Translations under genes and position numbers: made by a program
Part shown: positions 1-6,594 of the stretch, piece by piece
How the letters are laid out: each line of letters begins with the position of its first letter
Numbering within the stretch: the first letter of the stretch is position 1
The notes under the pieces: generated by a model
What the model was told of the DNA's origin: nothing
What the model saw: the letters and a program-made list of their open reading frames with translations, nothing else
Databases searched by the model: none
DNA from: Bacteroidota bacterium
GTDB lineage: Bacteria; Bacteroidota; Bacteroidia; Chitinophagales; Chitinophagaceae
Assembly: GCA_028875955.1 (NCBI GenBank)
Contig: JAGWTX010000117.1
Span: 1-7,344, forward strand
Length of the DNA stretch: 7,344 nt
Direction of reading: 5' to 3'

Positions 1-1
1 C

Positions 2-3000
2 ATGCAGGGTTTTCAGGTAAAACGCAAGGGCGGATGGGATACCCATGGTTTGCCCATTGAACTGGGGGTGGAAAAGGAACTGGGCATCACCAAGGAAGAT
101 ATCGGCAAGAAGATCTCAGTAGCGGAATACAACCAGAAATGCCGGGAAGCCGTTTTGCGATACAAGGACAAATGGGATGAATTAACCACAAAAATGGGAT
201 ACTGGGTTGACCTGAAAGACCCCTATATCACCTATGAAAATAACTATATTGAAACACTCTGGTGGATACTGAGCCAGTTATACAAGAAAGGACTGCTGTA
301 TGAAAGTGTGAGTATTCAACCCTATTCACCTGCCGCTGGAACCGGCCTGAGTTCACATGAATTGAACCAGCCGGGTACCTATAAGGATGTAAAGGATACT
401 TCTGCCGTTGCGATGTTCAAAGCCATACAGGATGACAAAAGTGCTTTCCTGTTTGATGCAGCAGACAAGACACCAGGCGATGTCTTTTTTATTGCATGGA
501 CAACCACACCCTGGACACTTCCCTCCAACCTGGGTCTGACGGTTGGTCCGAATATTGAATATGTACTCGTTCAAACCTTTAACCCCTATACCCATTTGCC
601 GGTAAAAGTGGTTTTGGCGAAAGCCTTGCTGGGCAAGTATTTCAAACCGGAAGGGGAAAACGGTGATTTCGCTTCTTATGATGAGAAATCAAAACTGCTT
701 CCCTGGAAAATATTGACCAGCTGCAAGGGTTCTCAATTGGAAGGTTGTATGTATGAGCAGTTGCTTCCCTATGAAGCCAACTCACTTGAAAAGATCAAAG
801 AGATAACACCGGATGCAAAACCCTTCCGTGTGATCGTTGGTGATTTTGTAACCACCGAAGATGGTACCGGTATCGTTCATACGGCTCCCGCTTTTGGTGC
901 AGACGATTACCGGGTGGGCAAAAAATATAATATCGGTATCCTCACCATGGTGGACAAACAGGGAAAATTTGTGGAAGGACTGGGAGAATTCAGTAACCGC
1001 TATGTAAAAAATTATAAGGACGAGAAAGACTATGTAGATGTGAATGTGGATCTCAGTGTAAAACTGAAAAAGGAAAACCGCGCTTTCAAGGTTGAAAAAT
1101 ACGAACACAGTTATCCGCATTGCTGGAGAACCGATAAACCCATCTTGTATTATCCGCTGGATGCCTGGTTTATCAGAACCACGGCCGTAAAAGAAAGGAT
1201 GGTTGAACTGAATAAGACCATCAACTGGAAACCCAGATCCACAGGCGAGGGCCGTTTTGGCAACTGGCTGGAAAACATGGTGGACTGGAACCTGAGCCGC
1301 AGCCGTTTCTGGGGGACACCCTTACCGGTCTGGAGAACAGAAGATGGCAGTGAAGAAATCTGTATCGGTTCCATAGAAGAATTGAATGCGGGTATCCGAA
1401 AGGCCAATGAAGTGCTGGGAGGGGATGTCAACAAAAACTACCTGCATGAAGGCATCCTGGATCTGCACAAACCCTATGTGGATGATATCATATTGGTAAG
1501 TCCTTCCGGTAAACCCATGAAACGCGTGGCTGACCTGATTGACGTTTGGTTCGACAGTGGCGCCATGCCCTATGCACAATGGCATTATCCTTTTGATAAT
1601 AAAGATCTTATTGATAAGGGTCAGGCATTTCCGGCCGATTTTATTGCGGAAGGTGTTGACCAGACCAGGGGCTGGTTCTATACCTTGCATGCCCTGGGTG
1701 TGATGCTGTTTGACAGTGTGGCGTATAAGACCGTGGTGAGTAACGGTCTGGTTCTGGACAAGGATGGCAATAAAATGAGCAAGCGATTGGGAAATGTGGT
1801 CAATCCCTTTGAAACCATTGAAAAATACGGGGCGGATGCGACCCGCTGGTACCTGATCACCAATGCTTCTCCCTGGGATAACCTGAAATTTGATTTGTCA
1901 GGAATACAGGAAGTACAACGTAAATTTTTCGGAACACTCTATAATACCTATCAGTTTTTTGCCTTGTATGCGAATGTAGACGGGTTCTCCTATGAACAAC
2001 CTGAAATACCGCTGGCAGAAAGACCCGAAATCGATCGTTGGATCCTTTCTTCCTTGCATACGTTGATCAAACAAGTGACCCGTTCCATGGATGATTACGA
2101 ACCCACGCTTGCCGGCAGGGCGATTGAAGCGTTTCTGGATGAACACCTGAGTAACTGGTATGTGCGTCTTTGCCGACGCCGGTTCTGGAAAGGCGAATAT
2201 GAGAAAGATAAGATCAGTGCCTACCAGACCCTTTACACCTGTCTGGAGACCCTGGTTCGGTTGATGGCCCCCATCTCTCCTTTCTTTAGTGATGCGGTTT
2301 TCCGTAACCTGAACAGTGTTACCGGAAAGTTGGGTGTCGGATCCGTTCACCATGCAGATTTCCCGGTTGTTGATGAGAATTATCGGGATACCGCTTTGGA
2401 AGAAAGAATGCAACTGGCACAGGATGTTTGTTCTTTGGTGCTTTCATTACGCAAAAAAGTAAACATAAAAGTGCGTCAGCCGCTTCAGAAAGTGATGATC
2501 CCGGTGCTGGACAGCACGATGAAAACGCAGTTGGAGAAGATCGAAGACCTGATCAAGGCGGAAGTAAACGTGAAAGAAATGGTTTATATCACAGAAACGG
2601 AGGGGGTGATCAGTAAAAAGATAAAAGCCAATTTTAAAGCATTGGGAACCCGGCTTGGGGGTAAGATGAAAGCGGTGAGTGCGGCAATCAGCCGGTTTGG
2701 TCAGGAAGAGATCGCCCGGATCGAGAAAGAGGGAAAATATGAATTATCCATTGATAATGAATTAGTTGTAATAGAATTACCCGAAGTGGATATCGTAGCG
2801 GAAGATATACCCGGCTGGAGTGTGGCGAGTAAGGGCAGCCTTACCGTGGCTTTGGATATTACCCTGACACCTGAGCTTTTACTGGAAGGGGAAGCAAGGG
2901 AATTTGTCAACCGGATACAAAATATCAGAAAAGAAAGCGGTTTTGACCTCACAGACCGTATATTCGTGACCGTGCTTGAGAGTAACGACTTCAAGTCCGC

Positions 3001-3136
3001 TATTATTAAATATAACGACTATATTTGCCGCGAAATTTTGGCAGATTCCATTGATTGGGTGCCCCAAATGCAGGACGGCACTGAGATTGAGATCAATGAA
3101 ATTCCGCTAAAGGTGGTAGTTAACAAAAAAGGATAA
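2..3136 (+). CDS. ileS: Isoleucyl-tRNA synthetase, eukaryote-like (type 2), 5'-truncated
   Basis: This class I aminoacyl-tRNA synthetase charges tRNA-Ile with isoleucine in the cytoplasm, using ATP, and hydrolyses mischarged valine. The 1044 visible residues read in order: GWDTHGLP (11-18); CP1 editing domain with TTTPWTLPSN (167-176) and GTGIVHTAPAFGADD (288-302); LSRSRFWGTPLPVW (431-444); DVWFDSG (514-520); GVDQTRGWFYTLH (551-563); KMSKR (591-595), the ATP-binding loop. A helical anticodon-binding domain follows at about 675-835, and then a long C-terminal region without the CxxC pairs of the E. coli-type enzyme. GWDTHGLP, KMSKR and that C-terminus point to the eukaryote-like class found in Bacteroidota. 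The ATG at position 2 is almost certainly internal: the family normally has roughly 85-90 residues before this point, including the HIGH motif, so the true start lies outside the window. The frame is intact to the TAA at 3134-3136. The next gene starts six bases on. Confidence 0.97.
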   Translation: MQGFQVKRKGGWDTHGLPIELGVEKELGITKEDIGKKISVAEYNQKCREAVLRYKDKWDELTTKMGYWVDLKDPYITYENNYIETLWWILSQLYKKGLLYESVSIQPYSPAAGTGLSSHELNQPGTYKDVKDTSAVAMFKAIQDDKSAFLFDAADKTPGDVFFIAWTTTPWTLPSNLGLTVGPNIEYVLVQTFNPYTHLPVKVVLAKALLGKYFKPEGENGDFASYDEKSKLLPWKILTSCKGSQLEGCMYEQLLPYEANSLEKIKEITPDAKPFRVIVGDFVTTEDGTGIVHTAPAFGADDYRVGKKYNIGILTMVDKQGKFVEGLGEFSNRYVKNYKDEKDYVDVNVDLSVKLKKENRAFKVEKYEHSYPHCWRTDKPILYYPLDAWFIRTTAVKERMVELNKTINWKPRSTGEGRFGNWLENMVDWNLSRSRFWGTPLPVWRTEDGSEEICIGSIEELNAGIRKANEVLGGDVNKNYLHEGILDLHKPYVDDIILVSPSGKPMKRVADLIDVWFDSGAMPYAQWHYPFDNKDLIDKGQAFPADFIAEGVDQTRGWFYTLHALGVMLFDSVAYKTVVSNGLVLDKDGNKMSKRLGNVVNPFETIEKYGADATRWYLITNASPWDNLKFDLSGIQEVQRKFFGTLYNTYQFFALYANVDGFSYEQPEIPLAERPEIDRWILSSLHTLIKQVTRSMDDYEPTLAGRAIEAFLDEHLSNWYVRLCRRRFWKGEYEKDKISAYQTLYTCLETLVRLMAPISPFFSDAVFRNLNSVTGKLGVGSVHHADFPVVDENYRDTALEERMQLAQDVCSLVLSLRKKVNIKVRQPLQKVMIPVLDSTMKTQLEKIEDLIKAEVNVKEMVYITETEGVISKKIKANFKALGTRLGGKMKAVSAAISRFGQEEIARIEKEGKYELSIDNELVVIELPEVDIVAEDIPGWSVASKGSLTVALDITLTPELLLEGEAREFVNRIQNIRKESGFDLTDRIFVTVLESNDFKSAIIKYNDYICREILADSIDWVPQMQDGTEIEINEIPLKVVVNKKG

Positions 3137-3142
3137 AATTGT

Positions 3143-3600
3143 ATGCCTACTAAGAAACCTGCTCCAAAAAAGGTGGCTCCGGCCAAGAAAGCGGCTCAAA
3201 AGCCTGCCCCAAAAAAGGCAGCACCAGCTAAGAAACCAGCTCCGAAACCAGCTCCTAAAAAGGCAGCACCGGCTAAGAAAGCGGCTCCTAAGCCTGCGCC
3301 CAAAAAAGCAGCACCTGCTAAAAAGGCAGCACCGGCTAAGAAAGCAGCTCCGAAACCTGCAGCAAAGAAAGTGGCCGTAAAAACCGCAAAACCTGCTCCA
3401 AAAGCGGCTCCTGCAAAAAAAGTGGCTACAAAACCAGTTCCCGCTAAACAGATACCTGCCAAACAGGTGCCTGCTAAACCGGCTCCCAAAGTGGCGGCTC
3501 CTGCACCAAAACCCGCACCTGTGCCAGTGAAACCAAAGGTTGAAGTGAAAGCGGCCCCGAAACCACCTGTTAAGCCTGTTAAAAAACAACCAGAACCCAT
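3143..3600 (+). repeat. In-frame Lys/Pro/Ala-coding repeats
   Basis: The 5' half of the DksA-like gene consists of imperfect in-frame repeats. A 26-base unit, AAAAAGGCAGCACCGGCTAA followed by GAAAGC, is identical at 3257-3282 and 3320-3345, 63 bases (21 codons) apart. A near-copy with two mismatches lies at 3212-3237, 45 bases (15 codons) before the first. All offsets are multiples of three, so recombination or slippage between copies would change tail length without breaking the frame. The repeats become looser after about 3430, where Val, Gln, Ile and Glu codons appear. Confidence 0.85.
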
Positions 3601-4105
3601 CAAAGAAGTGAAAGTACCCAAGATATCTACGAGAACAAGCATTCCTTATCAGCCCGGATATACCCAATTGGAAAAAAGAGCAGATGCCGCCAGAAGCAGT
3701 GGAGAACCCCTCGTGAAATACAGCGATGCGGATCTGAATGAGTTCCGTGAACTGATTACCAAGAAAATGGAAGCCGCCAAAAAAGAGCTGGCTTATTTAC
3801 AGGGCCTGATCACCCGTAAGGATGAAATGGGCGGTGACAATGACGATGCCCGTTATATGACCATGGAAGATGGCAGTATGAGCATGGAAAGAGAGCAGTT
3901 AAGCCAGATGGCCAGCCGTCAGATCACCTATATTGACCACCTGGAAAAAGCCATGATGCGTATTGAGAATAAAACCTATGGCATTTGCCGGGTTACAGGT
4001 AAATTGATCGATAAGGCCCGTTTACGCGCTGTTCCTCATGCTACCCTGAGTCTGGAAGCAAAATTGGGCTTGGTGAAACCAGCTCCTGAGCAACCCCAGC
4101 AATAA
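3143..4105 (+). CDS. DksA/TraR-like protein with histone H1-like Lys/Pro/Ala N-terminal tail
   Basis: The 320-residue protein has two parts. Residues 1 to about 150 are low-complexity: in the first 60, all but M1, T3, V11 and Q19 are Lys, Pro or Ala, in units such as KPAPKKAAPAKKAA. This resembles histone H1 tails and bacterial AlgP or Hc1-type proteins and suggests nucleic-acid binding. After a linker, residues about 195-307 match the DksA/TraR fold: a helix (about 198-227), an acidic turn with DNDDA (232-236), a second helix (about 248-278), then YGIC and a zinc-finger-like segment. Aligned with E. coli DksA, only the first zinc cysteine remains (C282); the others are T285, S303 and A306, while the G-x-x-I and R-L-x-A-x-P framework is kept (286-298). 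DksA binds the RNA polymerase secondary channel and modulates transcription with ppGpp; whether this protein does so is unknown. The ATG lies six bases after ileS with no Shine-Dalgarno, so cotranscription is likely. The family assignment is firm, the function inferred. Confidence 0.9.
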   Translation: MPTKKPAPKKVAPAKKAAQKPAPKKAAPAKKPAPKPAPKKAAPAKKAAPKPAPKKAAPAKKAAPAKKAAPKPAAKKVAVKTAKPAPKAAPAKKVATKPVPAKQIPAKQVPAKPAPKVAAPAPKPAPVPVKPKVEVKAAPKPPVKPVKKQPEPIKEVKVPKISTRTSIPYQPGYTQLEKRADAARSSGEPLVKYSDADLNEFRELITKKMEAAKKELAYLQGLITRKDEMGGDNDDARYMTMEDGSMSMEREQLSQMASRQITYIDHLEKAMMRIENKTYGICRVTGKLIDKARLRAVPHATLSLEAKLGLVKPAPEQPQQ

Positions 4106-4125
4106 TATTTCAACAATTTGTTTGT

Positions 4126-4148
4126 AAAAGCCGCCTCGTGCGGCTTTT
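4126..4148 (+). terminator. Intrinsic terminator after the ileS/DksA-like pair, possibly bidirectional
   Basis: A perfect 9-bp stem AAAAGCCGC (4126-4134) / GCGGCTTTT (4140-4148) with a five-base CTCGT loop lies 20 bases after the stop codon of the DksA-like gene. It is followed by ATTTTTA, giving a T-rich tail on the plus strand. Because the stem begins with AAAA, the minus-strand transcript also ends the hairpin in TTTT. The structure sits 87 bases beyond the stop of the convergent ABC exporter gene, so it may stop both transcripts, though more weakly for the minus strand. No other gene is visible in the gap 4106-4235. Confidence 0.85.
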
Positions 4149-4235
4149 ATTTTTATGTCCCGGATAACAAATGGAACCTTACTTGCTGGGATCTTTTGAA
4201 TGGAAATTTTCGGTTGGGGGAATATGGCCGGCCGG

Positions 4236-6056
4236 TCATTTCACTTCCTGCATATCCACCAGTTTTTTATAAATGCCATTGAGTGCGATTAGCGCGTCAT
4301 GACTTCCGCGTTCCGCTATCTCCCCTTTTTGTAAAACGATGATCTCACTGGCATGACGGATGGTGGATAACCGGTGGGCGATGACCAGTGATGTCCGGTT
4401 CTGCATCATATTATTGATCGCATCCTGAACCAGGCGCTCACTTTCCGTATCCAGAGAGGAAGTGGCTTCATCAAGGATAAGGATGGGTGGATTTTTCAAA
4501 ACGGCACGGGCAATGGTAAGACGCTGCCGTTCCCCGCCACTCAGTTTGCTGCCACGGTCGCCGATGTTGGAGGCAAGACCCTCTTCCTTTGTTTCAATAA
4601 ACTTCAATGCATTGGCAACCCGGGCTGCCTCCATGATTTGTTGCTCGGTTACCTTGTCAGCCCCCAATGCTATGTTATTGGCGATGGTATCATTGAACAG
4701 GATGGGTTCCTGTGTTACAATACCCATCAGGCTGCGGATGGAATGCAAACTGTAATTTTTGATATTTACCCCATCGATCAGGATCTCTCCCGAACTCACA
4801 TCATGAAAACGCGGAACCAGGTCGGCCAAAGAACTTTTACCCGCACCGGATGAACCCACCAGGGCGATCGTCTTTCCCTTTTCAATGATGAGGTTGATGT
4901 TTTTCAGGATCGTCTTATCCTCATAGGCAAAAGAAACATTTTTAAATTCTATGCTATGTTCAAATGAAGGGATGGCCGGAGCACCGGGCATATCTGTTAC
5001 CGTAACCGGAGCCTGCAGGATCTCTTCGATACGCTGGATGGCTGAACTACCCCTTTGGGCATTATAAAATGCGGTGGATAAGGATTTGGCCGGATTGATG
5101 ATCTGTGTGAAAATCAGGATATAGGTAATAAAACTGTCGGCTTGCAGACCTGCTTCCTGATTCAAAACCAGTTTGCCTCCAAACCAGAGGATACAGGACA
5201 AAACCAAAACGCCCAGGAATTCTGACATGGGAGATGCCAGGTCCCTTCTGAAATTCATCCGGTTCCGGATATCATTCAGTTTATCATTGGTTTGAAAAAA
5301 TTTTGACCTGAGGATATATTCGGCATTAAATGCCTTTATGACCCGCAAACCACCCAGGGTCTCATCCAGTATCGACATCAGCGTTCCCAGTTGCTCCTGT
5401 GAAGCGGTGGATTGCTTTTTTAGGGAACGGCTCACCCTTCCGATGATAAAACCGGTAAGGGGCAACAGCACCAGCAGAAAAAGGGATAGGGCGGGGCTGA
5501 TATATACCAGTGTAATCAAAAAGATCAGGATATTCAATGGGTCGCGTATCAAACCTTCCAGGGTACTCATCACACTCCATTCCACTTCATTGGCATCATT
5601 ACTCATCCGGCTGATAATATCCCCTTTGCGTTGTTCCGTAAAAAAACCAATGGGTAATTCCAGTATCTTGGCATAGAGATCGGATCTGAGCTTGGTCATT
5701 ACATAATTCCGCATGGGCGCCAATACACGGTAAGACAGATAAGTGAACAGGTTTTTGAAAAAGATCGACACGACAATGATCACACAAATGGCAGCCAGGG
5801 CGTAAACGGCATTGTGTTGCCGGATAAACTGGCTGATGATAAATTTCAGGTAATTCAGGATGCCGGAAGCCTTGAATTCGAAATCAGGCTTGACTTCCAG
5901 TAGTTTTTCCTTTCCGAAGAGCATTTGCAGGAAGGGGGCCAGCATGGTAAGTGAAACCAGTGAGAAAAGGATGGACAATAGGTTGAAAACAACATAGAGT
6001 ACAATATTCCGTTTCTGGCTTCTTAAATAGAAAAGTATCCTTGCAAATCGCTTCAT
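4236..6056 (-). CDS. ABC exporter half-transporter (MsbA-type, fused membrane and ATPase domains)
   Basis: This 606-residue inner-membrane protein has the usual length and layout of a homodimeric type IV ABC exporter. The membrane domain (about 1-330) shows six hydrophobic segments near 17-44, 84-109, 173-187, 189-206, 279-298 and 308-325. The ATPase domain (about 368-606) is complete: A-loop Y378, Walker A GSSGAGKSS (401-409, K407), Q-loop Q449, signature LSGGERQR (505-512), Walker B ILILDEA with catalytic E530, D-loop SSLD, and switch H561 in IAHRLS. It should therefore be active. Relatives export lipid A core, other lipids, peptides or drugs; the substrate cannot be read from the sequence, so I do not assign msbA. 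It is transcribed alone on the minus strand, divergent from rbfA and convergent with the DksA-like gene. The start (ATG at 6056-6054) precedes a typical basic N-terminus, MKRFARILFYLRSQKR, with no Shine-Dalgarno ahead of it. Confidence 0.95.
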   Translation of the reverse strand: MKRFARILFYLRSQKRNIVLYVVFNLLSILFSLVSLTMLAPFLQMLFGKEKLLEVKPDFEFKASGILNYLKFIISQFIRQHNAVYALAAICVIIVVSIFFKNLFTYLSYRVLAPMRNYVMTKLRSDLYAKILELPIGFFTEQRKGDIISRMSNDANEVEWSVMSTLEGLIRDPLNILIFLITLVYISPALSLFLLVLLPLTGFIIGRVSRSLKKQSTASQEQLGTLMSILDETLGGLRVIKAFNAEYILRSKFFQTNDKLNDIRNRMNFRRDLASPMSEFLGVLVLSCILWFGGKLVLNQEAGLQADSFITYILIFTQIINPAKSLSTAFYNAQRGSSAIQRIEEILQAPVTVTDMPGAPAIPSFEHSIEFKNVSFAYEDKTILKNINLIIEKGKTIALVGSSGAGKSSLADLVPRFHDVSSGEILIDGVNIKNYSLHSIRSLMGIVTQEPILFNDTIANNIALGADKVTEQQIMEAARVANALKFIETKEEGLASNIGDRGSKLSGGERQRLTIARAVLKNPPILILDEATSSLDTESERLVQDAINNMMQNRTSLVIAHRLSTIRHASEIIVLQKGEIAERGSHDALIALNGIYKKLVDMQEVK

Positions 6057-6071
6057 AGAAAGGTAAAACAG

Positions 6072-6099
6072 TTAAAACGCAGCAAAGTAAGTATTTTTG
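6072..6099 (+). promoter_or_regulatory. Candidate Bacteroidota-type promoter for rbfA
   Basis: TATTTTTG at 6092-6099 is an exact match to the Bacteroidota -7 element TAnnTTTG. A weak -33 candidate, TTA at 6072-6074 (consensus TTG), lies 17 bases upstream. The rbfA ATG is 21 bases after the -7 element, so the leader would be very short, consistent with the lack of a Shine-Dalgarno sequence. The element overlaps the candidate divergent promoter on the opposite strand. Support is by consensus only. Confidence 0.5.
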
Positions 6100-6111
6100 T
6101 ACGCAATCAAA
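6083..6111 (-). promoter_or_regulatory. Candidate Bacteroidota-type promoter for the ABC exporter
   Basis: Read on the minus strand, TTTG (6111-6108) is followed after 18 bases by TACTTTG (6089-6083), one base short of the Bacteroidota -7 consensus TAnnTTTG. The spacing suits the known -33/-7 arrangement. The exporter ATG begins 26 bases further on, leaving room for a short leader. This is a consensus match by eye only, and the -7 element is imperfect. Confidence 0.4.
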
Positions 6112-6120
6112 TGTTAGAAT

Positions 6121-6492
6121 ATGGAGGAAGGTAAACGACAAAGACAGGTGGCTGGGGCTATTCAGGAAGAGTTGAATGACATATTCAGACGTCTGGGTCT
6201 GGCAATGATCGATGGGGGAATGGTTTCCATCGCATCCGTGAAAGTGACACCGGATCTGCTGGAAGCACGCATTTATATCAGCCTGTTTCAGGTAAAAGAC
6301 AGTGCCGGTGTGATGAAAACCATCGAATCCCGTGCCTGGGAAATCAAGAAGGAACTGTCTGACAGGGTGAAACACCAATTGCGCAGAATCCCTGTTTTGC
6401 ATTTTTATCTGGACGATACCCTGGACTATGTGTTTAAAATGGAAGATATCTTCAGGAAGATCAACGAAGAGAAACCACCCGCTGCGGATTAA
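6121..6492 (+). CDS. rbfA: 30S ribosome-binding factor RbfA
   Basis: RbfA is a small cytoplasmic protein that binds the 30S subunit and helps late 16S rRNA maturation; in other bacteria it is needed for growth in the cold. The 123-residue length fits the family (E. coli RbfA has 133). The sequence has the single KH-type fold features: N-terminal helix with KRQRQVAGAIQEEL (5-18), the strand VSIASVKVTPDL (35-46), a strand ARIYISLF (49-56), and the family C-terminal signature RRIPVLHFYLDD (88-99) followed by a helix to about 115. The ATG at 6121 is chosen because it gives the normal RbfA N-terminus; the ATG at 6111 is out of frame. No Shine-Dalgarno precedes it. It is not next to nusA/infB as in proteobacteria. 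Instead a LolC/E-type permease gene follows after 102 bases, probably in the same transcript as no terminator hairpin is evident between them. Confidence 0.93.
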   Translation: MEEGKRQRQVAGAIQEELNDIFRRLGLAMIDGGMVSIASVKVTPDLLEARIYISLFQVKDSAGVMKTIESRAWEIKKELSDRVKHQLRRIPVLHFYLDDTLDYVFKMEDIFRKINEEKPPAAD

Positions 6493-6594
6493 CCGGTAAA
6501 TGGGGACAGTAGATAGGACGGGAGCCTGACCGATTGCACGCCCTTCCGATATCCTGATTCCCTTTATTTGCCCATTTCATATTCCCTGATTCCA

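Noticed and set aside
2..4. ATG at position 2 as the true ileS start
   Set aside because: The family has conserved sequence, including the HIGH motif, upstream of GWDTHGLP, so this Met is internal and the gene is cut by the window edge.
1898..2413. A 171-codon minus-strand open frame inside ileS
   Set aside because: It lies wholly opposite conserved IleRS anticodon-binding sequence and shows no recognisable family.
3020..3027. TATATTTG inside the end of ileS as a promoter for the DksA-like gene
   Set aside because: It matches the -7 consensus exactly, but no TTG lies at a suitable distance upstream (nearest about 41 bases away) and AT-rich matches of this kind arise by chance.
3196..3642. 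A minus-strand open frame encoding Gly/Ala/Phe repeats that looks like a membrane or silk-like protein
   Set aside because: Same cause: it is a mirror of the Lys/Pro/Ala codons in another frame, with no independent start signal or recognisable domain.
3107..3667. A long minus-strand open frame rich in Phe, Arg, Ser and Cys opposite the Lys/Pro/Ala repeats
   Set aside because: It is the reverse-strand reading of a low-complexity repeat lacking stop codons. Its composition is unnatural and it overlaps the well-supported plus-strand gene.
4155..4199. A 14-codon plus-strand frame in the convergent gap
   Set aside because: It is very short, sits just after the terminator, and has no start signal or recognisable sequence.
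4226..4235. GGCCGGCCGG palindromic run next to the exporter stop codon as a terminator or protein-binding site
   Set aside because: It is self-complementary but has no loop and no T run, and it is too short to distinguish from chance.
6111..6134. Alternative ATG upstream of rbfA (seven-codon frame overlapping the rbfA start)
   Set aside because: It is out of frame with RbfA and ends within eight codons. A leader peptide is possible in principle, but nothing supports it.
6553..6593. Nine-base direct repeat CCTGATTCC (6553-6561 and 6585-6593) and a TTTATTTG promoter-like element (6563-6570) before the permease
   Set aside because: The repeat is short and unaccompanied by other structure. The -7-like element misses a required base and its nearest TTG is 26 bases upstream, so read-through from rbfA is the simpler explanation.
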